Origin: Desulfarculaceae bacterium
Lineage (GTDB): Bacteria; Desulfobacterota; Desulfarculia; Desulfarculales; Desulfarculaceae
DNA: 64,000 nt
Direction of reading: 5' to 3'
Assembly: GCA_020444545.1 (NCBI GenBank)
Contig: JAHLKT010000003.1
Location: 434,001 to 498,000 of the forward strand
Position numbers and translations under genes: made by a program. Under the pieces are notes generated by a model, which saw only the letters and a program-made list of their open reading frames with translations, did not search any database and had not been told where the DNA came from. Shown here one piece after another: positions 41,493-50,500 of the stretch; the stretch's first letter is position 1; each line of letters opens with the position of its first letter.

Positions 41493-42782
41493 TTACCCCT
41501 TAAAGGGGGGATGCGTGCCGGGTCCCTCGAAGGGCGGCCGGTTGAAGAACTGGGACGGCGGAATGACCACCTGCTTGCCCATGACCTTGAAGGGGTACTT
41601 GGGGTTGGCGGCGGTGAGGCCCCAGGGAACCTCGTACATGGCCTGGTGGTCTTCCTTGCGGAAGACGCGCTCGCCGGCCGGGCTGCCCATCTTCATGCCT
41701 TCCAGCGCGCCGATGACCGCCTTGGCCTCCTTGGAGCCCGCGGCCTCCACCGCCTGCTTGTAGGCGTACATGGCCGAGTAGCCGGTCTCGGAGACATAGG
41801 CCGGGTAGTGGTTCCAACGCTTCTTGAAGCGGGCCACCCAGTCGATGTTGCGCTGGTCGTTGGGGAACATGAAGAAGTAGCGGCCCGAGATCCACACGCC
41901 GTCGGGCATCTCGGCGCCCAGGCCCTCCAGGACGTCCATGGCCGCGCCCACGGGCAGCATGATGTGCTTGATCTGCTTGAACAGGCCGGCCTGCTTGGCC
42001 TGCTTGATCATGGTGATCAGCTCACCGGCCCACTCCACCGAGTAGAGGCCGTCGGGCTTGGCGTCCAGGATGGTGTTGATGTGGGCCCTGAAGTCGGTGG
42101 TGCCGAAGGGAGCCCAGGACTCGGCCACGAACTCGGTGCCCGGCTTGAGCTTGCCCAGGGTGTCCTTGAACATCTTCCAGCAGGTGTAGCCGTACTCGTA
42201 CTTGGGGCTGATGGTGGCCCACTTCTTGGCCGGGAGGCCCTGGGCCACGAAGGCGGCCGCGTTGCCGTCCTGGTAGGTGGGGGTGCAGATGCGGAAGATT
42301 TCCTTGATGCCCTTTTTGAACACCTCGATCTCGGTGAGCTTCTCGGTGGCCGCGTGGGTTACCATCAGCGGCTTGCCGAGCTGGGCCATCACCGGGGCCA
42401 GGGCCAGGGCCTGGCCCGAGGAGTCCACGCCGGCCAGGAAGTCGGCGCCCCAGGAGTCCACGAAGTAGCGGGCGTTTTTGATGGCCTGGGGCTTTTTCAG
42501 GGTGGAGTCGCGGAAGTCGACCTCCAAGGGCACCCCGGCGATACCGCCCGCCTTGTTGATCTCCTCCATGGCCATGGTGGCGCCCATCTTGTGGAACTCG
42601 CCGTAGCCGGCCAGGGTGCCGGACATGATGGCCTGGTAGCCGACCTTGACCGGGCCCTTGACCTTGGGCGTGGCGGCCCACAGGCCGGTGGGCTTGAGCG
42701 CGCCCGCGCCCACGGCCGCGCCCGCGCTGGTGAGCAGACCGGCCTTAACGAATTGCCTTCTGGTGAATCCCTTTTTTGGCAT
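41493..42782 (-). CDS. livK: Liv-type periplasmic binding protein with Tat signal (second system)
   Basis: A 429-residue binding protein. The N-terminal KKGFTRRQFVKAGLL is a twin-arginine signal, with cleavage expected after GLWAA. The mature part opens VKGPVKVGYQAIMSGTLAG, typical of the family. The ATG at 42782 follows AGGAGGGG; the frame opens 12 codons earlier without a ribosome site. It shares the Tat signal and fold with the first LivK but has diverged widely, so a different ligand is likely. The enzymes downstream point to a hydroxylated or short-chain carboxylate rather than a branched amino acid (inference). Confidence 0.93.
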   Translation of the reverse strand: MPKKGFTRRQFVKAGLLTSAGAAVGAGALKPTGLWAATPKVKGPVKVGYQAIMSGTLAGYGEFHKMGATMAMEEINKAGGIAGVPLEVDFRDSTLKKPQAIKNARYFVDSWGADFLAGVDSSGQALALAPVMAQLGKPLMVTHAATEKLTEIEVFKKGIKEIFRICTPTYQDGNAAAFVAQGLPAKKWATISPKYEYGYTCWKMFKDTLGKLKPGTEFVAESWAPFGTTDFRAHINTILDAKPDGLYSVEWAGELITMIKQAKQAGLFKQIKHIMLPVGAAMDVLEGLGAEMPDGVWISGRYFFMFPNDQRNIDWVARFKKRWNHYPAYVSETGYSAMYAYKQAVEAAGSKEAKAVIGALEGMKMGSPAGERVFRKEDHQAMYEVPWGLTAANPKYPFKVMGKQVVIPPSQFFNRPPFEGPGTHPPFKG

Positions 42783-42900
42783 CTTGGTTCCCCTCCTGAA
42801 AATGCCGCAGGTTTGCATGTCGCGGCCACCCGGCCAGGCCCGGCGGCTTGCCTAGATATTTACCTCCGATGTTTTGACAAGGTGGGATTTCGCATCAAGG

Positions 42901-42960
42901 ATTGAATCAATTTAGTAAATATCTTGAACGTAGGTCAAGGCAATTTTCTTATATCTTGAA
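42901..42960. promoter_or_regulatory. Shared control region between divergent livK-2 and Fe-S genes
   Basis: An AT-rich spacer with the inverted repeat ATTGA-A-TCAAT (42901-42911) and the 10-base direct repeat ATATCTTGAA at about 42919-42928 and 42951-42960, 32 bases apart (three helical turns). A minus-strand promoter TTGACC (42933-42938), 17 bases, CTAAAT (42910-42915) overlaps both. No regulator gene is adjacent. Confidence 0.5.
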
Positions 42961-43033
42961 TTTCCGGGCCGGTTGACAAGGGGAGCGGCGGGGGGCAATC
43001 ATGGCCCCTGCACCAAGAAACAGGGAGGAAAAC

Positions 43034-44032
43034 ATGGACCCGCGCTACCAGAAGCTGGCCGAGAAGATCAACCTGGGCCAATCCGAGCGCATCGCCCGTC
43101 TTTTCGCCATGCTGGCCGACCCGGACCAGGCCGAGCTTCTGCTGGCCCTGCCCGCCGACGTGCCCGGCGCGGCGGCCAAGCTGGACCGCGACCCGGCCCA
43201 GGTGGAGGCCATGATCGACGACCTGTTCCTCAAGGGTTTGGTGTTCCCCTCCAAGAAGACCGACCCGCCCACCTGGCGCATGGGCCGCGACCTGGTGCAG
43301 TTCCACGACGCCACCCTGCTCTGGCCCGAGGCCAGCGAGGAGTTCTACGACCTGTGGCGCGATTTCATGGACCAGGAGTGGTTCGAGATCGCCAAGGACT
43401 GGAGCGCCAATGTCACCAAGCCCTTCACCCGGGTGATCCCGGTGGGGGTGTCCATCGAGGCCCGCACCTCTATTCTGGATTTCGAATCCGTGGCCGAGAT
43501 GGTCAACAAGGCCAAAAGCCTTTCGGTGACCAAGTGCACCTGCCGCCTGTCCATGCGCAAGTGCGACCGGCCCCTGGAGGTGTGCCTCCAAGTGGACGGC
43601 GCGGCGGAGTACAACCTGGCCCGGGGCACCGGCAAGCCCATCAGCAAGGAAGAAGCCATCGATATCCTCCGGGAGGCCGAGGAGGCGGGCCTGGTGCACG
43701 TGACCATGAACCGCCACCAGGGCAACAACTTCATCTGCAACTGCTGCCCCTGCTGCTGCCAGACCATGCCGGTCTTGATCGAAGGCGGCATCCGGGTGGT
43801 GGACCCCAGCCGCTTCGTGGCCGTGGTGGACGTCGAGGAGTGCGTGGCCTGCGGGGTCTGCTCCGAGCGCTGCTACTTCTCGGCGGTGACCACCCCCGAG
43901 GGCGAGGACGCCCCCCGGGTGGTGGACCCGTCCCGCTGCATGGGCTGCGGCCTGTGCCTGGTCACCTGCCCCAGCGGGGCCATCAGCCTCCAGGAGGCGC
44001 GCGAAAAGGGCTTCGTGCCCGGCGCGGCCTAG
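43034..44032 (+). CDS. Cysteine-rich 4Fe-4S protein with CNCCPCCC motif
   Basis: A 332-residue protein in three parts. Residues 1-90 look like a winged-helix region. The middle carries four spaced cysteines (C168, C170, C177, C184) and a dense cluster CNCCPCCC at 235-242. A C-terminal pair of ferredoxin motifs follows (CVACGVCSERC at 270-280 and CMGCGLCLVTCP at 302-313). The ATG at 43034 follows GGGAGG. Relatives with N-C-C-x-C-C-C segments occur in anaerobes near CoA-ester metabolism, function unknown. It lies 19 bases before a class III CoA-transferase, so it may supply electrons to a linked dehydration or reduction. Confidence 0.8.
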   Translation: MDPRYQKLAEKINLGQSERIARLFAMLADPDQAELLLALPADVPGAAAKLDRDPAQVEAMIDDLFLKGLVFPSKKTDPPTWRMGRDLVQFHDATLLWPEASEEFYDLWRDFMDQEWFEIAKDWSANVTKPFTRVIPVGVSIEARTSILDFESVAEMVNKAKSLSVTKCTCRLSMRKCDRPLEVCLQVDGAAEYNLARGTGKPISKEEAIDILREAEEAGLVHVTMNRHQGNNFICNCCPCCCQTMPVLIEGGIRVVDPSRFVAVVDVEECVACGVCSERCYFSAVTTPEGEDAPRVVDPSRCMGCGLCLVTCPSGAISLQEAREKGFVPGAA

Positions 44033-44051
44033 GATAGAGAGGAGCCCGGCC

Positions 44052-45206
44052 ATGAGCGGAGCCCTGAGCGGCGTCAAGGTGCTGGATTTGTCCATGAACC
44101 TGCCCGGCCCCTACCTCACCTGGCTCCTGGCCTGCCTGGGAGCCGAGGTCCTAAAGCTGGAAAACCCGGCGGGCGGCGACTACGGCCGGAGCATCGGCGG
44201 GAGCGAGGGCGATTCGCCCTACTTCCAGGCGGTGAACCGGGGCAAGAAGAGCCTGGCCCTGAACCTGGCCACGCCCCAGGGGCGCGAGGTGTTCTTCAAG
44301 CTGCTGGCCGAGTATGACGTGTTGGTGGAGGGCTTCCGGCCCGGGGTCATGGAGCGCCTGGGCCTGGGCTACGGGCAGGCCAGCGCGGCCCAACCGAAGC
44401 TGATCTATCTCTCGGTGAACGGCTACGGCCTGGAAGGCCCCAACCTTGAGCGCGCCGGGCACGACATCAACTACCTGGCCCTGGCCGGGGTGCTGGGCAT
44501 GACCGGCTGCGCCAGCGGGGAGCTGGGCCTGCCCGGGGTGCAGATCGCGGATCTGGCCGGGGGCAGCCTCTTGGGCCTGAGCGGGCTCTTGGCCGCCTTG
44601 TACCAGCGGGAAAAGACCGGCCAAGGGCAGCTCATCGATGCGTCCATGTTCGACGGCTCGCTGTCATTGGCCACCATGGTTCAGGCCGGGGTGGCCACGG
44701 GCCGCGACGACCCCCGGCCCGGGCGCATGACCTTGAACGGCCGCTACCCCTGCTACAACCTCTACCGCACCAAGGGCGGAGGCTGGTTCTCCCTGGGGGC
44801 CCTGGAGCCCAAGTTCTGGCAAAACTTCTGCGCCGCCCTGGAGCGGCCGGATCTGCTTGACCGGCAGTTCGGCGGGCCCGAGGCGATTCAGGAAGTGGCG
44901 GCCATCTTCGCCCAGCGCACCCGGAGCGAGTGGGCCCGTTTCTGGAACGATCACGACGCCTGCTGCGAGCCGGTGCTCTCCCTGAACGAAGCGGTGGAAT
45001 CGCCCCTGGCCCGGGCCCGAAGCATGATCGCCGACACGCCGATAGGGCCGCGCCTGGCCGCCCCGCTGAAGCTATCGGCCTCGCCCATTCAGGAGCAAGG
45101 CCCCGCCCCGGCCCTGGGGCAGCACACCCGCGAGGTGCTCTCCGCCCTGGGCTATGACGATTCACTAATAGAGGATATGGCCCGCCGCAAGATAGCGGGC
45201 CTTTAG
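44052..45206 (+). CDS. Class III (CaiB/BaiF) CoA-transferase
   Basis: A 384-residue family III CoA-transferase: SGALSGVKVLDLS opening, PGPYLTWLLACLGAEVLKLE, VNRGKKSLALNL, and the catalytic aspartate region QIADLAGGSLLG near residue 165. It moves CoA between carboxylic acids without ATP. The donor and acceptor are not evident; members act on carnitine, formate/oxalate, benzylsuccinate and bile acids. Convergent with the RNase gene, whose stop is 8 bases away. Confidence 0.92.
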   Translation: MSGALSGVKVLDLSMNLPGPYLTWLLACLGAEVLKLENPAGGDYGRSIGGSEGDSPYFQAVNRGKKSLALNLATPQGREVFFKLLAEYDVLVEGFRPGVMERLGLGYGQASAAQPKLIYLSVNGYGLEGPNLERAGHDINYLALAGVLGMTGCASGELGLPGVQIADLAGGSLLGLSGLLAALYQREKTGQGQLIDASMFDGSLSLATMVQAGVATGRDDPRPGRMTLNGRYPCYNLYRTKGGGWFSLGALEPKFWQNFCAALERPDLLDRQFGGPEAIQEVAAIFAQRTRSEWARFWNDHDACCEPVLSLNEAVESPLARARSMIADTPIGPRLAAPLKLSASPIQEQGPAPALGQHTREVLSALGYDDSLIEDMARRKIAGL

Positions 45207-45213
45207 GTTTGGG

Positions 45214-47391
45214 CTAGCCTTCCGAGCCTTCCGCCGGGGCCTGGTTAGCGGCCTCGGGCTTGGGCTCTGGCTTGGGCTCTGGTTCCGGCTTGGCCTTGGC
45301 CTCGGGCTGCGGCTCACCCGCGGCCTCTGCTTCCGGCTTGGCCTTGGGCTTGGGCTTGGCCCGGGAGCGGCGTCTGGGCTTGGGCTTGGGTTTGGCCTCG
45401 CCCTGGGGCTCGTCCTTGGCCTCGGGCGCGGCTTCGGCCTTGGCCTCGGGGGCCGCCTGGGCCTCGGGCGCGGGCGGGGCTTCGCTGGCGGAGCCGTTTT
45501 TCTCCGCCTCGGCCTGGGCGGCAGCCTCGGCTTGGGCGCGGGCCTTGGCCCGGGCGCGGCGCTGGGCCCCGGAGGGGCGGCGGCGCTTGCGTTTCTTGGG
45601 CGTTGGAGCCTCGCCCTCGGTCTCGGCGGCCCCGCCGTTGCCTTGCTCGGCGGGCGCGGCCTCGGAGGGCGGCGCGGCCTGACCCCGGCGGGATCTGGGC
45701 GACGGCTTGCGCTCGGGCTCGGGGGCCTTTTCGGCCTTCTCGGCCGGTTTGGCCGCCTCGGCCTCGGCCGGAGCGCTGGATTTCTTGCCCCGGCGGCGCT
45801 TGCGGCTGCTCTTCTTGGGCTGCTCCGGGGCGGGCTCCGGCTCGGCGGCCTTTTCCGGGGCCGGAGCGGGCTCTGACGCGGCCACGGCCGGGACCGGGGG
45901 AGCGGCCAGCTTCCAGGGCTCGCCGCAGGAGTCGATGTCGCAGTCCTCGGGCGCCAGGCCGTGCTCGGCCACCAGCTCCAGGCACACCCCGGAGGTGCTC
46001 TCCAGGCGGGCCAGCTCGCCGCGCTTGACGTTCTGCAGATACTGGGCGGTCTCCGGGGCCAGGCGCACCTGGAGGCCCTTGCCGTTGTACCCCCTGAGCT
46101 TCAGCTCCAGATTGCGCAGCACCGTGCGCCCCACCGCCTCGGTGGTGAGCACCATGCCCCGTCCGCCGCACATGGGGCAGGTCCGGGTGGCTCCGAAGTC
46201 GATGGCCGGGCGGATGCGCTGGCGGCTCATCTCCATCAGCCCGAAGCGGCTGATGTGGCCCACCGTGGTCTTGGCCTTGTCGCCCTTGAGGGCGTCCACC
46301 AGGGCCTTCCTGACCTTGCGCTGGTTGCCCCGGTCGCGCATGTCGATGAAGTCGATGACGATGAGCCCGCCCAGGTCGCGGAGTCTCAGCTGGCGGGCGA
46401 TCTCGGCGGCGGCCTCGGTGTTCACCGCCAGGGCGGTCTCCTCCAGCTGCCGCCCGCCCGAGCTCTTGCCCGAGTTCACGTCCACCGAAACCAGGGCCTC
46501 GGTGGGCGAAATGACGATGCCCCCGCCGGAAGGCAGGCCCACCGCGGGCTGATACACGCTGGAGATCTGCTCTTCCAGCTGGTAGCGGGCGAAGATGGGC
46601 CGCTGCTGCTGGTAGAGCTTGACGATGTTCTTGCGGCGGGGGCTCACGGTGCCCACGAACGCCACCAGGCGATCGAAGATCACCGGATCGTCCACGTAGA
46701 TCTCGGCCAGGTCCGAGGTGAACAGGTCGCGCACCGTGCGCACGGCCAGGTCCTCCTCCTTGTGGATCAGGCTGCGGGCCTTGGCGTTCTTGCCCCGCTT
46801 CTCGATGTCCTCCCACAGGCGCTGGAGCTGCTTGTAGTTGGTGGTCAGCTCGCGCTTACTGCGCCCTTCGGCGGCGGTGCGGGCGATGACCCCCAGTTCC
46901 CCGGGCCGCTCCAGGGACTCCAGGATCTGCTTGATGCGGGTCCGTTCCTTGTCATCGGCGATCTGGCGGGAGACCCCCACGTGGCCGTGGCCCGGGGTGA
47001 CCACCAGATACTGCCCGGGGATGGACAGGTGGGTGGTCAGGGCCGCGCCCTTGTTGCCGGTCTCTTCCTTGACCACCTGCACCAGGAACTGGCGGCCCTT
47101 CTTGAGGACCTCCTGCAAGGGCGGCAGGCCCTTGGCCGGAGCGGAGTGCTCGGCCCAGAGGTCGTTGCGCAAATCGGCGATCTGCAAAAAGCCGTGCTTG
47201 GGGCGGCCGTAGTCGATGAAGGCGGCCTGCAACGAGGGCTCCACGTTGGCGACCACACCCTTGTAGATGTTGCCCCGGGTCTGAGCCTGGGCGGCGGTCT
47301 CCACGTAGAAGGCCTCCAGGCGGCCGTCCTCCACCACCGCCACGCGTAGCTCCTCGGAGCCGGTGGCGTTTATGAGCATCTTTCGTGACAT
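45214..47391 (-). CDS. rne: Ribonuclease E/G
   Basis: A 725-residue RNase E/G. It has an S1 domain (about residues 35-130), the catalytic DNase-like domain with the metal aspartates D304 (SVDVNSGK) and D347 (IVIDFIDM), and the zinc-link CPMCGG (C405, C408). From about residue 505 on the sequence is a disordered Ala/Pro/Glu/Lys tail with basic SRKRRRGKK- and KKRKRRRPSG-type patches, the kind that binds RNA and degradosome partners. It processes rRNA and turns over mRNA in the cytoplasm. The MSRKMLINAT start matches the family. A long leader precedes it. Confidence 0.93.
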   Translation of the reverse strand: MSRKMLINATGSEELRVAVVEDGRLEAFYVETAAQAQTRGNIYKGVVANVEPSLQAAFIDYGRPKHGFLQIADLRNDLWAEHSAPAKGLPPLQEVLKKGRQFLVQVVKEETGNKGAALTTHLSIPGQYLVVTPGHGHVGVSRQIADDKERTRIKQILESLERPGELGVIARTAAEGRSKRELTTNYKQLQRLWEDIEKRGKNAKARSLIHKEEDLAVRTVRDLFTSDLAEIYVDDPVIFDRLVAFVGTVSPRRKNIVKLYQQQRPIFARYQLEEQISSVYQPAVGLPSGGGIVISPTEALVSVDVNSGKSSGGRQLEETALAVNTEAAAEIARQLRLRDLGGLIVIDFIDMRDRGNQRKVRKALVDALKGDKAKTTVGHISRFGLMEMSRQRIRPAIDFGATRTCPMCGGRGMVLTTEAVGRTVLRNLELKLRGYNGKGLQVRLAPETAQYLQNVKRGELARLESTSGVCLELVAEHGLAPEDCDIDSCGEPWKLAAPPVPAVAASEPAPAPEKAAEPEPAPEQPKKSSRKRRRGKKSSAPAEAEAAKPAEKAEKAPEPERKPSPRSRRGQAAPPSEAAPAEQGNGGAAETEGEAPTPKKRKRRRPSGAQRRARAKARAQAEAAAQAEAEKNGSASEAPPAPEAQAAPEAKAEAAPEAKDEPQGEAKPKPKPRRRSRAKPKPKAKPEAEAAGEPQPEAKAKPEPEPKPEPKPEAANQAPAEGSEG

Positions 47392-47520
47392 GGGCGCTAG
47401 CTTACCCGAATGCTTGTGCTTTTGCTACGCAGGGAGGAAAAATAGTCGCCAAAGGGCATATTCGACCCCACCCCCAAGACCAAGGGCGCCCGCCCGGGGG
47501 CGGCGCGCCGCTTGCACAAG

Positions 47521-47550
47521 ATTATTAGATATTTGTGGGCCCCGGGTCAA
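47521..47550 (-). promoter_or_regulatory. Candidate promoter for the RNase E/G gene
   Basis: On the minus strand -35 TTGACC (47545-47550), 18-base spacer, -10 AATAAT (47521-47526, five of six consensus bases). It implies a leader of about 120 bases containing a GC-rich hairpin around 47490-47510. E. coli rne is autoregulated through its leader, so a similar scheme is possible. Confidence 0.5.
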
Positions 47551-47555
47551 CCGGG

Positions 47556-50500
47556 TCAATCCGCGCGGGCCTCCTGGAACTGCCGCACCTGATGCATGAA
47601 GGCCTCCAGGCGGATGCGGCTGCCGGTCTGCTCCTGGCCGTCCATGGCCATGGGCAGGAAGGGCAAATTGCCGTGGTCCTCGCGGAAGCGCTTCATCAGG
47701 GCGTTGACGATGGTGCCGGGCATGCAGGTGAAGGGGATCACGTTGATCACCCCGCAGGCCCCCCTGCTGAACATGTCGCGGCTCTTGCCCACCGAAAGGA
47801 TGGCCTCGCCCTCGAAGCTGGGCTCCAGGTAGGGGTGGGCCATCTTGAGCACCTTTTTTACCTCGGGCTCGTGCAGGGTCTTCAAGGCCCCGTGCCAGGG
47901 GCGGCCCAGGGTTCGCTCGTCCTTGTGCTGGAAGTAGTTCTCCAACAGAGTGCCGATGAGGGCCGAGCGCTTTTTGAGCATCTTGGCCCTAAAGGCGCTG
48001 GTGTAGTTGGTGTAGAGCACCCACTCGCCGATGGTCGGGGTCCAGGCCTCGCCGCCCAGGGCCTCGATGGTGCGCACGATGTCCTCGTTGGCGAAGCGGT
48101 TGGCCCGGGTATAGATCTCGCCCACCACGCCCACCAGAGGCCGGTGGTTCACCCCGCTCTTGGGCACCGCCGCGAACTCCTTGCGCGCCTCGCCCATCAC
48201 CTTGCCCAGGTCGCCCTTGACCTTCATGGTGTCGCAGACCTTCTGCAAAAAGCGCTGGTAGAGCGCGTCGGTCTCGCCGGGGTTGGCCTCATAGGGCCGG
48301 GTCTCGTGCAGGGCCTTCATGAGCAGATCGATGGCCACCACCCCCTGCCAGCCCAGGCGGGTGAAGTCGCTGCCCCCCACCATGCCCAGCTCCTTGTAAA
48401 AGGTCTCGGACTGGTCCGGGGAGTAGATGCGGACTTGTTCGAAGCCCAGCTCGTCCAGCACCAGGCGGTGGTAGCGGTGGTATTGGCCGAAGCGGCAGGG
48501 GCCGGTGCCGCCGGGCATGAAAAAGGCGGTCTTGTCCGGCGGCGCGCCCTCGTCTATGAGCAGCTTGAGCAAATCGCCGGTGGTCAGGGCGCAGGGGTAG
48601 CACTCCTTGCCCGAGGTGTGGCGGCGGCCTAGCTCCAGGGTGCGCTGGTCGCTGTCGGGCAGGACCACGGCGTGGCCACCGCAGGCCTCGAAGGCGGCAG
48701 CCACCGCCTGGGAGTGGTCGGTCATGGGCGGTATGTAGATGGTGCATCCGCTGGCGTCGGTGTTGCGCCGGGGCACCGCCCGGGGCGCGGGGGGCTCGGT
48801 GGTCACGTTGCCGATGGAGTCCAGGAAGGCCTCCAGCCGGGTGATGGCCCCCACGTCGGCCGAGTGCTCGTCGATCTCGATCTCCAAAAAGGGCTTGCCG
48901 TGCATGATGCGCCGGAAGAAGTGGCCGATGAAGCTGTCCGGGCCGCAGCCGAAGTTGGTGATGTAGATGGCGTGCAGGCGCGGGTCTTCCCGGGCGATGA
49001 GCGCGGCGGCCAGGATCTTCTGGCCGTAGCGCCAGTACATCTCCGAAAGCTCGGGGTGGCCCATGTGCTGGTCCAGGTCCAGGAAGTCCATGGGTATGCA
49101 GAACACGCCGAGCTGGCGCATCTTCTGGGGCAGGCCCAGGTTCAGGCCGGGGTCGGCCCCGTTGTAGGGGCGGCTGACCACCACCATGGCCTGGTCCTCC
49201 GGGCCCATGGAGGCCAGCACCTCGCGGCCCCGCTCCTTTAGCTTCCGGTTGAAGTCGTCCTGGGCCCACCAGCCGGCCACGATGGCCGCCTCCAGGCCCT
49301 TGGTGGAGCCGCCGAGGTCTTGGATCAGCTTCTTGAGGTCGGCCCGCATGGTCTTGGGGTCATAGCCGAAGCGCAGGGGGGTGTCCACCAGGCGGCTCTG
49401 GCCGAAGTCCAGGGCGGCCGGGGCGGTGTAGCACAGGGTCTGGGCATAGGGGCAGACCTGGCCGTAGCCCAGCTCGTTGGTGGGCACCGGCACGTTGACC
49501 AGGGAGGGCAACAGGATCGTCCCCACCCCCCGGTCGATCAGCTCGGCCAAATGGCCGTGGGCCACCTTCACCGGGAAGCAGGGCTCGTTGACCACCGCCT
49601 CCACGCCCTTGTGGATCAGCTTCTTGGTGCTGGGCCCGCTTATCTCGACCTCGTAGCCCATCTGGTTGAGGAAGGCGCTGAAGAAGGGCAGCCACTCGCG
49701 GAAGAACATGGTGCGGGGGATGCCCACCGTGCCCCGGCGCTTTTTCTCCTCCACCGGCTTGGCGTAGGAGAGCATGAGCTCCTCGCGCTCGGCGAAGAGG
49801 TCCGGTATGTCGGTGCGCACCTTGGTATCGCGCTCCAGGTCGTACTTGTCGCAGCGCGAGCCGTAGTACAGGGGCCGCTTGAGCCCCTCCACCTTCACCT
49901 GCCGTATGGAGCAGGCGTTGGGGCAGCCCTTGCACTCGAAGGTGGAGATGGCGTAGCCGGTCTGGCTCACCTCAAAGCCCTTGAAGGAACTCTCATCCCA
50001 GGTCCGTTCGCGCATGGCCAACAGCGCCGCGCCGATGGCCCCGGTCACGTCGTGGTGGGGCGGCACGTGGATGGGCTTGCCGGTCACCGCCTCGAAGGCG
50101 GCCACGATGCCGTGGTTGGCCGCCGTGGCCCCCTGGTAGAAGATCTTCTTGCCGACGGCCCGGTCTTCCACCACCTTGTTCAGGTAGTTGTAGACGATGG
50201 AGTAGCTGAGCCCGGCCACCAGGTCGTCGATCTCGGCCCCGGCCGCCTGATGGGAAACCAGGTCGCTCTCCATGAACACGGTGCAGCGCTCGCCCATGCG
50301 CACCGGGTTGGGCGCGGCCAGGGCCTTGGCCCCGAACTCGCCCTTGATGGCGATACCCAGTTTCTCGGCCTGCTCCTCCAAAAAGCTGCCCGTGCCCGCG
50401 GCGCAGACCTTGTTCATCATGAAGTCGACGATGGCCCCGTTCTCCAGGGAGATGTACTTGGAGTCCTGGCCGCCGATCTCGAAGATGGTGTCCACCTCGG

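Noticed and set aside
42800-42850. TGGCC...TGC near livK-2 considered as a second sigma-54 promoter.
   Set aside because: Spacing or base matches fail in every register, and no sigma-54 activator is adjacent.
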